A stretch of DNA of 64,000 nt from JACRCT01 sp049841135 (GTDB lineage: Bacteria; Myxococcota; Myxococcia; Myxococcales; UBA5297), in assembly GCA_049841135.1 (NCBI GenBank), contig JASGHK010000004.1, forward strand, positions 1,984,001-2,048,000, read 5' to 3'. Numbering within the stretch: the first letter of the stretch is position 1; each line of letters opens with the position of its first letter. The translations under genes were made by a program, and so were the position numbers. Shown one piece after another: positions 36,064 through 45,428 of this stretch. The notes beneath the pieces were generated by a model. It made no database searches. It saw nothing but the letters and a program-made list of their open reading frames with translations, and had not been told where the DNA came from.

Positions 36064-37140
36064 ATGAAGAAGCAGCTCGAGAGCACGCCCTGCACCGAGA
36101 CCGAACCGCGCGGCGCCTTGCTCACCCGTCGCGACCTCATCAAGGCCGGCGCCACCGCGCTCGGTGGCGTGGTTCTCGTGGCGGGGTGTGCGACCGACGG
36201 CGCGCGGCGCCGAGCCTCCTCCCCAGCCTCCTCCCCAGCGTCCAGCCCGGGCGAGACCAGCGCCACGGCCGGCCGCGCCCAGGTCTTCTTCACCCGGGAC
36301 CTGACGGCCCAGAGCCTGGTCGAGATCTACTCGCGCATCGGCCAGACCATCGGCGGCAAGGTCGCCATCAAGGTGCACACGGGCGAACCGAACGGCCCCA
36401 ACATCCTGCCGCGAGACCTGGTCAAGGCGCTGCAGCAGCGAATCCCGGAGAGCAGCCTGGTGGAGACCAACACCCTCTACAAGGGCAAGCGCTTCACCAC
36501 CGCGGATCACCGCGAGACCCTCAAGATCAATGGCTGGGACTTCTGCCGCGTGGACATCCTGGACGAGGACGGCGCGACGACGCTCCCGGTCAAGGGCGGG
36601 CGGCGCTTCAAGGAGGTATCGGTCGGCAAGCACCTGCTCGACTACGACTCCATGGTGGTGCTGACCCACTTCAAGGGACACGCCATGGGCGGCTACGGCG
36701 GCTCGCTCAAGAACATCGCCATCGGCTGCGCGGACGGCCCCGTCGGCAAGAAGCAGATCCACGACGCGCCGGACAACGAGCACTACGAAGCGTGGCTGAA
36801 GGGGGAGCCGTTCCAGGAGAACATGGTCGAGTCCGCCAAGGCGGTCATCGACCACTTCGGCCAGCGGATCGTCTTCATCAACGTGCTGCGCAACATGTCG
36901 GTCGACTGCGACTGCGCCGGGGTGACGGCCGCTCCCGTCAAGGCGCGCGACCTGGGCATCCTGGCCTCGACCGACCTTCTGGCCGTCGAGCAGGCCTCCA
37001 TCGACCTCGTGTACCAGCTGCCGGAGGCCGAGCTTCACGACCTCAAGGAGCGGATCGAGACCCGGCAGGGCCTGCACCAGCTGGCGTACATGAAGACCCT
37101 GGCGATGGGGAACCCCCAGTACCAGCTCGTCACGCTCTGA
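36064..37140 (+). CDS. Tat-exported DUF362 protein
   Basis: 358 residues. The N-terminus carries a twin-arginine signal (TRRDLIKAGATALGG) ending in a lipobox-like LVAGC (Cys42), so it is probably a folded, lipid-anchored exported protein. A Ser/Pro tandem (SSPASSPASSPG) links to the DUF362 domain: KVAIKVHTGEPNGPN, ETNTLYKGKRFTTADH, MVVLTHFKGHAMGGYGGSLK and NIAIGCA. DUF362 proteins often bind iron-sulfur clusters or partner ferredoxins, but this one has no 4Fe-4S motif, only scattered Cys (CDCAG). Compare the ferredoxin-type DUF362 at 54282. Promoter region contains shared motif A. Function unknown. Confidence 0.9.
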   Translation: MKKQLESTPCTETEPRGALLTRRDLIKAGATALGGVVLVAGCATDGARRRASSPASSPASSPGETSATAGRAQVFFTRDLTAQSLVEIYSRIGQTIGGKVAIKVHTGEPNGPNILPRDLVKALQQRIPESSLVETNTLYKGKRFTTADHRETLKINGWDFCRVDILDEDGATTLPVKGGRRFKEVSVGKHLLDYDSMVVLTHFKGHAMGGYGGSLKNIAIGCADGPVGKKQIHDAPDNEHYEAWLKGEPFQENMVESAKAVIDHFGQRIVFINVLRNMSVDCDCAGVTAAPVKARDLGILASTDLLAVEQASIDLVYQLPEAELHDLKERIETRQGLHQLAYMKTLAMGNPQYQLVTL

Positions 37141-37296
37141 CGTCGTCGACGGCAGCCAGGCGACGGACGGCGCGCCCGTCGATCCGCGGCGGGTCCCCCT
37201 TCGGCCGCGCGCCGCGCAGGCGCGCCCCGACTCCATGAGCGCTCCCGCTCGCCCGGCGCCCGCACCGCGCCACCGGCGTGATCGCGACGCTTCGCG

Positions 37297-40200
37297 GTGT
37301 TTCTAGACTCCGGAAGGGCGATCGGCGTGCGCGGGACGACCAGGGTCACAGCCCAGCGATCCGACGAGGCAGCAGGGAGCGTCTGGGGCTCCGTCGCCAA
37401 GGGCTGGGCCGAGCGGCACGCGCCGCGTCGCCTCGTCGCCTATGCGATGGCGCTCCTCTCCGGTGCGCTCGCCCTCGCGGTGACCTTCGCCACGGCCCCT
37501 CTCTTCGGCGGCGTTCGCTACCTGGTCCCGCTGGCGGCCGTCAGCGCGGTCGCGCTCGTCCTGGGCTTCGGACCGGCGGCGGCAAGCCTGTTCGTCGCCA
37601 CCCTGGGCCTGTCCCTCCTCTTCGAGCCCCACGGGATAGTGGTGAGCAACCCGCTCGTCGTCCACCAGCTCCTGGCCTTCGTCCTCGTCGCGCTGTTCCT
37701 GGCCGGCATGGGCGGCGCGCAGCGGCGCTCCCGCCTCGCGCTCCGGGCGCAAGGAGAGGAGGCGCGGGACCGCGCCGAGCTGTTGAGCCTCGCTCACGAC
37801 GCCATCTTCGTCTGGGCGCCAGGCGTGGGCATCCAGACCTGGAACCGGGGGGCCGAGGCGCTCTACGGCTTCGCAGCCGAAGAAGCGCTCGGACGGTCCT
37901 CGCACGACCTCCTCAGGACCCGGTTCCCAGAGCCGCTCGCCGCCATCGAGGCCCGGCTCGAGGCTTGCGGCCGCTGGGACGGCGAGCTCGCCCACACCAC
38001 CAAGGACGGGCGGGAGGTCATCGTCTCCTCGAAGATGCAGCTCGCCCTCGGCCGGTCCGGCCGCCGCCGGGTGCTCGAGACCCACCGCGACATCACCGCG
38101 AGCCGGCGGGCCGAGTCGGAGCTGGCCCAGCTCGCGGCCATCGTCGAGGACTCGGACGACGCCATCGTGGCCGAGAGCGTGGAGGGCAGGATCCTCTCGT
38201 GGAACCAGGGGGCAGAGCGCCTCTTCGGCTACCCGGCCGAAGAGACCCTGGGCCAGCCGATCGCCATGCTCTTCCCGCCCGAGAGGAAGCAGGTGGACGC
38301 GAACATCCTCACCCGCATCCTCGCGGGCGAACGGGTGAGCCACTACGAGGCGGAGCGGCTCACCAAGGACGGGCAGCGCCGCAGCGTCTCGGTGACGGTC
38401 TCGCCCTTGCGCGGAAGGGACGGGCGCCTCATCGGCGCCTCGAAGATCGTCCGCGACACGACCGAGCAGAAGCGGGCCGGGCAGGCCCTGCGCGACAGCG
38501 AGGCGCGCTTCCGCTCCGTCTTCCACCAGGCCGCCGTGGGCATCGCCCGCCTGAGCCTGGACGGCCGGTTCCTGGAGGTGAACGAGCGCTACGCCGAGAT
38601 CGTCGGGTACGCGCCCGCCGAGCTGGTGGGCCGCACCTTCCAGAGCATCACCCACCCCGACGACCTCGCCGCGGACCTCGCGCAGGCCTCCCGGCTGGCG
38701 CGGGGCGAGATCGCCACCTACTCGATGGAGAAGCGCTACGTCCGCAAGGACCAGAGCCCGGTCTGGATCAACCTCACCGCCTCGATCAGCGCCGAGTGCG
38801 GGCAGGAGCGCTGCTTCGTGGCCGTGGCGCAGGACATCTCGGAGAAGAAGCGGGCCCAGGACGACGTGCTCGGGGAGAAGCGCCGCCTCGAGACCATCCT
38901 GGCGACGCTGCCGGTGGGCGTCTTCATCACCGATGCCAGCGGGCGCGTCGTCGAGTCCAACCAGAGCGCCCGGAAGGTCTGGGCGGGCGAGAGGCCGGTG
39001 ACGAGGCCCGACGACGACGGCGCGTCCAGGGGCTTCTACCCGGACACGCAGCAGCCCATCCCCGCGGGCGAGTGGGCGCTGGCGAGAGCCGTCTCCCGCG
39101 GTGAGACCGTCCTCGGACAGCTGGCGGACATCGAGCGCTTCGACGGCACGCGCGGCACCATCCTCAACAGCGCCGCGCCCATCCTCGACCCGTCCGGGAG
39201 GATCCTCGGCGCCGTCGACGTCAACCTGGACATCACCGACCTGCGGCGCGCCGAGGCGGCGCTGCGCGAGAGCGAGGCGCGGCTGCGGCGCCTCTTCGAC
39301 TCCCGCCTCATCGGGGTCCTCTACTTCGACCTGCACGGCGGCGTCCTCGACGCCAACGACCAGTTCCTGGCGATGGTCGGCTACGCCCGCGCCGACCTGG
39401 AGGCGGGGCGGCTGCGCTGGGACGAGATGACGCCCCCCGAGTACGTCTCCGCGGACGCGCGCTCCGTCGCCGAGGTCCGGGCCACCGGCGAGGACACGCC
39501 CTACGAGAAGGAGTTCTTCCGCAAGGACGGCTCGCGGGTGGCCGTGCTCATCGGCGCCGCGCTCTTCGATGGAGACCTGGAGCGCGGCGTCGCCTACGTG
39601 CTGGACGTGACCGAGCGGCGGCGCGCGGAGGCGGCGCTCCGCCAGAGCGAGCAGCTCTTCCGGCAGCTGGCCGACACCATGCCGCAGATCGTCTGGGCTG
39701 CGCGGCCGGACGGCACCGTCGACTACTGCAGCCGCCGCATCAGCGAGTACTCGGGCGCCTCGCTCAACGACGACGGGACCTGGGCGTGGCAGGGGCTCAT
39801 CCACCCCGACGACGCCGCGCTGACCCTGGAGGCCTGGAACCGGGCGCTGGGCACCGGGACGCCCTACGAGGTGACCCACCGCATCCGCCGAGCCGACGGC
39901 ACCTGGCACTGGCACCTGACCCGCGCCGAGCCCGCCCGCGACGCGCAGGGGAGCATCGTGCGCTGGTTCGGCTTCAACACCGACGTCCACGACCAGAGGC
40001 AGGCCCTGCAGGAGCTGTTGGAGAGCCGGTCCAAGCTCGACGCCGCGCTGGCCTCCATGACCGACGCGATGGTCGTGTCGGATGCCGAGGGCCGGTTCGT
40101 CGAATTCAACGACGCGTTCGCCACCTTCCACCGGTTCAAGAGCCGGGAGGAGTGCGCGCGGTCCTTCGCCGAGCTTCTCCCGCCTGGTGGAGGCGAGCCT

Positions 40201-41611
40201 CCCCGACGGCCGCGCGGCCCCGGTGGAGCGCTGGGCGATCCCCCGGGCGCTGCGAGGCGAGAGCGCCGCCAGCGCGGTGTACGCCCTGCGACGCCGGGAC
40301 AGCGGAGAGCGGTGGGTCGGCAGCTACAGCTTCGCGCCGATTCGCAACCCGCTCGGCCAGATCGACGGGGCGGTGGTGGTGGCCCGGGACGTCACCGACC
40401 TGCGCCGGGCCCAGGAGGAGCAGGAGCGGCTGATGCAGGCCCTGCGTGAGGCGGACGAGCAGAAGAACTCCTTCCTGGCGATGCTCTCGCACGAGCTGCG
40501 CAACCCGCTCGCGCCGATCCGCAACAGCCTCTACATCCTGGAGCGCGCGGCCCCCGGCGGGCAGCAGGCCCAGCGGGCGCAGGAGGTCATCGGGCGCCAG
40601 GTCCAGCACATGACCCGGCTCATCGACGACCTGCTCGACGTCACCCGGATCTCGCGAGGGAAGGTCCGCCTGCAGAAGGAGCGCCTCGAGCTGTGCGAGC
40701 TCTTGCGCCGCACGGCGGAGGACCACCGCGCCGTCTTCAGGGCCGCGGGCGTCGAGCTGCGGGTGGAGACCTGCGCCGGGGGCCTCTACACCGCGGGCGA
40801 CCCGACCCGGCTCTCCCAGGCCGTGGGGAACCTCCTGGGCAACGCGGTGAAGTTCACCCCGCGCGGCGGCTGGGTCGAGCTGCACCTCGACTCCGACGGC
40901 CACCGCGCCGCCATCCACGTCCGGGACAATGGCGCGGGGATCGCCTCGGACCTCCTCAACAAGCTCTTCCAGCCCTTCGTGCAGGCCGACGTGACGCTCG
41001 ACCGCAGCAAGGGCGGGCTCGGGCTGGGCCTGGCGCTCGTCAAGGGCCTGGTGGAGATGCACGGCGGGAGCGTCTCCGCCCGCAGCGAGGGCGCCGGAAA
41101 GGGGGCGGAGTTCATCCTCAGCCTCCCGCTCGACGAGCAGGTGGCCCCCGTCCGGCCGCCGCCGCTGTCCAGCGCGCGCCCCGAGAAGAGCGCGCTCCGC
41201 GTCCTCGTCATCGAGGACAACGTCGACGCGGCCGAGACCCTCAAGGAGGCGCTCGAGCTCGACGGGCACCAGGTGGAGACCGCGGCCACGGGCCTGGCGG
41301 GCATCGAGAAGGCCCACGCGCTCCACCCCGACGTGATCCTCTGCGACATCGGCCTGCCGGAGATGGACGGGTTCGAGGTCGCGAGGCGCCTGCGCGCGGA
41401 CCCGGAGCTCAGGTCCGCGCCGCTCGTGGCGCTCAGTGGGTATGCGGCCCCGGAGGACCTCGAGCGCTCGAAGCTGGCGGGGTTCGACCGGCACCTCGCC
41501 AAGCCGCCCGACCTCGGAGCGCTGGAGAACGCCCTCGAGCAGGTCTCCGCCGCGGCGAGGCACGACGCCCTCCACGGTGCCCCGGGCACGGCGCCTCCGT
41601 CCCTGAGCTGA
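37297..41611 (+). CDS. Hybrid sensor histidine kinase with seven PAS domains, with one indel
   Basis: About 1437 residues, start uncertain (GTG 37297 or a later GTG). Residues 45-150 are DUF4118-like membrane helices. Seven PAS domains follow, starting near LAHDAIFVWAPGVG, VEDSDDAIVAESVEGR, FHQAAVGIARLSLDGR, LATLPVGVFITDASGR, FDSRLIGVLYFDLHGG, ADTMPQIVWAARPDG and LASMTDAMVVSDAEGR. In the seventh, near 40175, an extra T (GAGCTTCTCC for GAGCTCTCC) moves the frame, which continues SRLVEASLPDGRAAPVERWA. HisKA has LSHELRNPLAP (His codon 40491-40493). HATPase (AVGNLLGNAVKFTPRGG) and a receiver (VILCDIGLPEMDGF; HLAKPPDLGAL) end the protein. It is the largest kinase here and a close paralog of the one at 28917. 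Confidence 0.9.
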
Positions 41612-41671
41612 GGCCGCGCGTCCGTCTGACGGTGGTCGACCCGCGGGCTTCTCCAAGGGAGAATCCCCGCC

Positions 41672-42364
41672 ATGCACGACCTCGATCGGCCCGTCTGGGC
41701 GTCGCTCACCACCTTCCATGCCCCGCTCGCCGAGGGCGACGAGCGCGCCAGGCGGTTCGTGCGCGAGGTGAACGTCTTCGCCTCGGCGCGCGACGACGCG
41801 CCCGAGGCCCAGCAGGCGCTGGCGGGGCTCGTACGCTCCGACGACCGCGTCTATGTCCTGCAGGTGCCGGCCATCGTGATTCCGCCGGGCCTTCGCGCGG
41901 CCAAGACGGGCAGGGGCCTGCAGATGGTCGCGACCCGGCCGGTCTCGCCCGAACCCGGCGTGGACCTCGAAGTGCTGTCGGACGACGATGCGCCCGAGAT
42001 GCTCTCGCTCGCCAGGCTCACCGAGCCTGGGCCCTTCCTCACCCGCACCCACCGGATGGGCCGCTTTCTCGGCATCCGCCGAGACGGCCGGCTGGCCGCC
42101 ATGGCGGGCGAGCGCCTGCGCTTTGCCGGCCACACCGAGGTCAGCGGCGTGTGCACGCACCCCGACTTCCGAGGTCAGGGCCTCGCCCGGCGCCTGTCCG
42201 CGGCGGTCACCGCGAACATCCAGGAGCGGGGCGAGCGCGCGTTCCTGCACGTGTGGACCACCAACGCGACCGCCATCGCGCTCTACCGCGACCTCGGCTT
42301 CGAAGCCCGGGCCGAGGTGAACGTCGCCGTCCTGGAGCGCGACGCTGACGGGCCGGGGCGCTGA
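41672..42364 (+). CDS. GNAT-family N-acetyltransferase
   Basis: 230 residues, ATG preceded by AAGGGAGAATCCCCGCC. The C-terminal half is a GNAT fold of the FR47 type: acetyl-CoA pyrophosphate loop GVCTHPDFRGQGLARRLSAA, then HVWTTNATAIALYRDLGFE, the family's terminal motif. The N-terminal 110 residues (WASLTTFHAPLAEGDERARR) are a helical extension seen in many FR47-like proteins. Cytoplasmic; acceptor substrate unknown. It lies 60 bases after the seven-PAS kinase on the same strand. Confidence 0.93.
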   Translation: MHDLDRPVWASLTTFHAPLAEGDERARRFVREVNVFASARDDAPEAQQALAGLVRSDDRVYVLQVPAIVIPPGLRAAKTGRGLQMVATRPVSPEPGVDLEVLSDDDAPEMLSLARLTEPGPFLTRTHRMGRFLGIRRDGRLAAMAGERLRFAGHTEVSGVCTHPDFRGQGLARRLSAAVTANIQERGERAFLHVWTTNATAIALYRDLGFEARAEVNVAVLERDADGPGR

Positions 42365-42562
42365 AGCGCCGGCGGAGCTCTCCGCCCGGACCTCGGTCGT
42401 CCTGCCGGGCCGACGCCGCTGGCTCCCGCGGCTTCAGCGGGAACCTCACGAGCGCTGGGACCTGGCCCGCCGCCGCTCCCCGAGCCGCTGACCGGCTGGC
42501 GAAGCCCTGCGCGAGCAACCGCCCCCCGAGGAACTCCAGCACTTTGGCGCGCAGTCTGCTAC

Positions 42563-42751
42563 ATGTGCCCCAAGGAGAACCTCTTGGCCCAGAACCCCTC
42601 GTTCGTGAAGCGGCAGAAGGAACTCGCACGCCTGGAGTGGCAGCAGGAGAAGGAAGCCAAGCGCAAGCAGCGCAAGCTCGAGAAGGAAGAGCGGGCGAAG
42701 CTCGAGGCGACCGGAGCCTCGCCCGACCCGGCCAAGGAGCCGAACGGGTGA
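42563..42751 (+). CDS. Small charged coiled-coil protein
   Basis: 62 residues, about half Lys, Arg and Glu (FVKRQKELARLEWQQEKEAK, then RKQRKLEKEERAKLE), predicting one long charged helix or coiled coil. A short tail follows (TGASPDPAKEPNG). It has no signal peptide. Small Lys/Glu-rich proteins of this kind are common as conserved hypotheticals in myxobacteria. There is no strong ribosome site. The biased composition makes false coding calls possible, but the frame has clean G/C third positions. Confidence 0.6.
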   Translation: MCPKENLLAQNPSFVKRQKELARLEWQQEKEAKRKQRKLEKEERAKLEATGASPDPAKEPNG

Positions 42752-42840
42752 CGGGCCAGGTCGACCCCCCTTAGTCAGGCCGCCCGAGCACTCCGGTAGG
42801 CCTTCCGGCGCCGTGGGTGTATGGTGCCGGCGATCGATCA

Positions 42841-42893
42841 CGCAACGGGCGCCCAACTCGCTCGGTCCGGGGTTCGATTCCCCGCCTTGCGCA
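42841..42893 (+). other. tRNA-3'-end-like fragment upstream of rpoZ
   Basis: CGGGG-TTCGATT-CCCCG at 42868-42884 is a perfect T-arm (5-bp stem, 7-nt loop with TTCGA). It is followed by CCTTGCG, five bases of which pair with CGCAA at 42841-42845. The D and anticodon arms are absent and no CCA follows, so it is not a functional tRNA. It may be a remnant left by integration or deletion. Confidence 0.4.
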
Positions 42894-42944
42894 GGGGTGG
42901 AGTGTGCTCTTGCGTCGCTTCGTGCGACAGAATCGAGATGGCAG

Positions 42945-43235
42945 ATGGCGCGAGTTACCGTCGAAGACTGCATCATGCAGGTGGACAACCGCTTCGCGCT
43001 CGTCGTGCTCGCGACCAAGCGATCGCGGCAGCTGATGGCCGGTGCCCGGCCGCTCGTCGAGCACCCCAAGAACAAGGCGCCGGTCCTCGCGCTACGCGAG
43101 GTGGCGACGGGGAAGGTGCGCTTCGACCGCAGCGTCAAGGACGCCCTGGCCGGCAAGTTCAACAAGCCGGAGGTGCGCAGGATCCTGCGCCCCGTCTCCA
43201 CCACCGGTCCCCGCAACATTCTCGAGACGCCCTGA
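42945..43235 (+). CDS. rpoZ: DNA-directed RNA polymerase omega subunit
   Basis: 96 residues from ATG 42945 (MARVTVEDCIMQVDNRFALV), the usual omega start; a longer in-frame extension to 42813 is non-homologous. LATKRSRQLMAGARPLVEHP and KNKAPVLALREVATGKV match the omega core that clamps the C-terminal tail of the beta-prime subunit. The last 30 residues are lineage-specific. Omega promotes RNA polymerase assembly and, in many bacteria, forms one of the two ppGpp sites. The next gene starts 19 bases downstream and is probably co-transcribed. Confidence 0.95.
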   Translation: MARVTVEDCIMQVDNRFALVVLATKRSRQLMAGARPLVEHPKNKAPVLALREVATGKVRFDRSVKDALAGKFNKPEVRRILRPVSTTGPRNILETP

Positions 43236-43254
43236 AGAAGAGGAGACGAACACC

Positions 43255-43638
43255 TTGGCCAAGTCCAGCAAGTCATCGAAGCCCGTGCTCTACCGCCACA
43301 CCAGCCACGCGGAGTGGGGCGCCGGCCTCATCGTCGAGGAGACGCCCAGCAAGTTCTACATGGTGTTCGAGGACGGCGGGCGGCGCCCCTTCCTGAACGT
43401 CAGCCGCTACCGGGACCTCCTGGTCCCCGCGGGCCTGGATGCCTCCGAGGCTGAGGAGATCGTCGCCAAGATCGCCAAGCACCTGCCCAAGCCCACCGCC
43501 AAGGCCACCGACAAGAAGTCCAAGAAGAAGAAGGCGGCCGTCGTCGAGCAACCGGAGGAGGGCCTCGAGGCCGACGCCGACGTCGACGTCGAGGTCGAGG
43601 ACGACCGAGAAGAGGACGAAGAGGTCGACGACGAGTAG
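43255..43638 (+). CDS. DUF3553-like protein with Lys-rich and acidic tail
   Basis: 127 residues. I place the start at TTG 43255 because AGGAGA lies 9 bases upstream and the protein then begins LAKSSKSSKPVLYRHTSHAE; no ATG is available near. The globular part (HAEWGAGLIVEETPSKFYMV, then FEDGGRRPFLN) matches the DUF3553-type SH3-like motif. The second half is a basic stretch (KATDKKSKKKKAA) followed by an acidic, Asp/Glu-only tail, which suggests a nucleic-acid or chromatin-type partner protein (inference). It follows rpoZ closely. Confidence 0.8.
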   Translation: MAKSSKSSKPVLYRHTSHAEWGAGLIVEETPSKFYMVFEDGGRRPFLNVSRYRDLLVPAGLDASEAEEIVAKIAKHLPKPTAKATDKKSKKKKAAVVEQPEEGLEADADVDVEVEDDREEDEEVDDE

Positions 43639-43776
43639 GCGCCGAGAGAGGGGGAGCGTGCAGCCCCCTGGACTTCCGCCCGATCCCTGGGATATCTGAG
43701 TTCTCCCTCTCAGCGTCTGGGGGAAACCGAAGGCGCTCCTGCCTTTGGGCCTGGCGAAGAAAAGAGAATTCTCAAA

Positions 43777-43980
43777 ATGGCTACCGGTACCGTGAAGTGG
43801 TTCAACGATGCGAAGGGCTTCGGCTTCATCCAGCAGGACGACGGCGGCGAGGATGTCTTCTGCCACCACACCGCGATCCAGATCGAGGGCTTCCGCACCC
43901 TCGCCGAGGGCCAGAAGGTCCAGTTCGACGTGACCAAGGGCCCCAAGGGCCTGCAGGCGTCGAACGTCCGCCCCATGTGA
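43777..43980 (+). CDS. Cold-shock domain protein
   Basis: 67 residues, full-length CspA family. MATGTVKWFNDAKGFGFIQQ contains RNP1 (KGFGFI), and DVFCHHTAI is RNP2 with F-to-C variation (usually VFVHxSAI). It is a single OB-fold that binds single-stranded RNA or DNA and acts as an RNA chaperone. The ATG is preceded by GAAGAAAAGAGA and a leader of about 138 bases, consistent with the long untranslated leaders of cold-shock messages. A strong terminator follows at 44004. Confidence 0.97.
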   Translation: MATGTVKWFNDAKGFGFIQQDDGGEDVFCHHTAIQIEGFRTLAEGQKVQFDVTKGPKGLQASNVRPM

Positions 43981-44003
43981 TTCCTCGCTAGAGGACACAT
44001 CGC

Positions 44004-44040
44004 GAAGCCCGGTCCCTCGTGGGCCGGGCTTCTGCATTTC
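44004..44040 (+). terminator. Rho-independent terminator of the cold-shock gene
   Basis: GAAGCCCGG (44004-44012) pairs with CCGGGCTTC (44024-44032) around an 11-base loop, followed by TGCATTTC, a weak T-run. It lies 24 bases after the stop codon. The same hairpin may serve the convergent DUF1801 gene. Confidence 0.8.
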
Positions 44041-44050
44041 TGGGGCTCGC

Positions 44051-44563
44051 CTACGGCTCCCAGCCCGGCAGCGCGGCCGCCTGCTCCACCCACGCCGCCA
44101 GCTGCGCCTTGTCCAGCTCGCCCTCGCGCAGGTCGAGGTAGCGCGTCTGTGCGCTCTTGCTCGCTCCCGGCGGGAGCGGCCGCAGCGACGCGCCGCGGAA
44201 GAAGGCCACCTTCACGGAGTGGGTGAGGACGTGGAGCCCCAGGAACCAGCCCTGGCCTTCGACGCCGTAGAGCGGGGAGTTCCACTTCACCGCCTTGCGC
44301 ACGTTCGGAACGGTCCGCTCGATGAGCGCGTCGAGGCGGCGGCCGACCTCGCGTTTCCAGCCCGGCATCGCGGCGAGGTAGGCCTGGACCGGGGCGTCGC
44401 CGTCGGCCTTGGCGATGCGCGGATTGCCGCCCGCGAGGAGCTGCGACGGCTCGGGCTTGGTCGCGGTCTTCGTCGCAGCGCGTGGCCGCGAGGCCTTGCT
44501 CGCCCTCGCCCCGCCGACGGCCTTCGCCCTGCCCGCCTTGCCTGCCGCCTTGCGCGAATCCAT
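44051..44563 (-). CDS. DUF1801 domain protein
   Basis: 170 residues from ATG 44563 (GGGAGGCGTCC upstream). The first 45 residues are a Lys/Ala/Arg-rich tail (AGKAGRAKAVGGARASKASR) reminiscent of histone-H1-like tails. The DUF1801 domain follows: QAYLAAMPGWKREVGRRLDA, VPNVRKAVKWNSPLYGVEGQ, GWFLGLHVLTHSVKVAFFRG and SAQTRYLDLREG. The family includes YdhG/YjhX-like small proteins of uncertain role, sometimes linked to iron or DNA binding. Convergent with the cold-shock gene. Confidence 0.9.
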   Translation of the reverse strand: MDSRKAAGKAGRAKAVGGARASKASRPRAATKTATKPEPSQLLAGGNPRIAKADGDAPVQAYLAAMPGWKREVGRRLDALIERTVPNVRKAVKWNSPLYGVEGQGWFLGLHVLTHSVKVAFFRGASLRPLPPGASKSAQTRYLDLREGELDKAQLAAWVEQAAALPGWEP

Positions 44564-44756
44564 GGACGCCTCCCGACGATCGCCTGGTCGTCGATAACGG
44601 TGCAGCGCCCGGACGGCAACGACCGCTGGATGTGATATCGGAGTCGCGCCTTCGGGCGCCCGGCCGCGCGAGGCCTTGTCGATCCAGCCACTTGCGGTGC
44701 CCGGCCACAAATCCCGCCCTGCCCGTCCCCTGCTCCGTATCCCGTAGAAGAAGACG

Positions 44757-45428
44757 ATGACTCGCTTGGCAGAAGACCGGGAGCTCCTCGAGGCGTTCCG
44801 GCGCGGGGACCGGTCCGCGCTGATGGAGGTGTACCGCGAGTACTCGCGGGCCGTGTTCGGGCTGCTGACGGACGGCTTCTCGTACGAGAGCGGAGGCAGG
44901 TCGCTGGTGTTCCGGGGATTCACGCTGCCGTGGGCGAGGGAAGAGGCCGTGCAGGAGATCTTCGCGCGAGCGTTCCAGCCGTCGGCCCGGCTCGCCTACG
45001 ACGGCGTCCGTCCCTATCGGAACTACCTGCTCACCATCGCCCGCAACCACGTCCTGGACCTCGTCCGCGGCCAGAGCCGCGAGGTGCTGGTCTCGGAGCC
45101 GCCGGACGAGGGGCAGACGCCGGACCTGGCCAGCGCGGCGGACCTCGACGCCCAGGAGCTCCAGGCGCACGTCGCAGCCTTCCTGGCCTCCCTCGACCCC
45201 TACGAGCGCGCGCTGTTCGAGGCGCGGTTCCGCAGCGGGAAGACCATCGCGCAGACCGCCCAGGCGCTGGGCGTGACCCAGCACCGCATCAAGTCCGACG
45301 AGCCGCGCCTGCAGAAGCGCTTCTTCGTCCGGATGAAGGAGCTGGGCTACTTCCAGGGCTTCACCTACGGCCGGAGCGGGCTGCGGAAGGTCACGCTCCT
45401 CACCCTCCTGATGCTGGGGGCGACATGA
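44757..45428 (+). CDS. ECF-type sigma factor
   Basis: 223 residues. Region 2 (EAFRRGDRSALMEVYREYSR, then REEAVQEIFARAFQP) and region 4 (LDPYERALFEARFRSGKTIA, QTAQALGVTQHRIKSDEPRL) are separated by an unusual insert after region 2.1 (SYESGGRSLVFRGFTLPW). The C-terminus is extended with a hydrophobic tail (VTLLTLLMLGAT). It should direct RNA polymerase to stress promoters. Its stop overlaps the ATG of the putative anti-sigma gene (ATGA), and a caspase gene follows, so all three are one operon. Confidence 0.9.
   Translation: MTRLAEDRELLEAFRRGDRSALMEVYREYSRAVFGLLTDGFSYESGGRSLVFRGFTLPWAREEAVQEIFARAFQPSARLAYDGVRPYRNYLLTIARNHVLDLVRGQSREVLVSEPPDEGQTPDLASAADLDAQELQAHVAAFLASLDPYERALFEARFRSGKTIAQTAQALGVTQHRIKSDEPRLQKRFFVRMKELGYFQGFTYGRSGLRKVTLLTLLMLGAT

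Noticed and set aside
37303..40131. 942-codon open frame antisense to the seven-PAS kinase
   Set aside because: Same antisense artefact; the PAS series on the plus strand is unambiguous.
42868..42884. Functional tRNA gene
   Set aside because: Only the T-arm and part of an acceptor stem are present; no D arm, anticodon arm or CCA.
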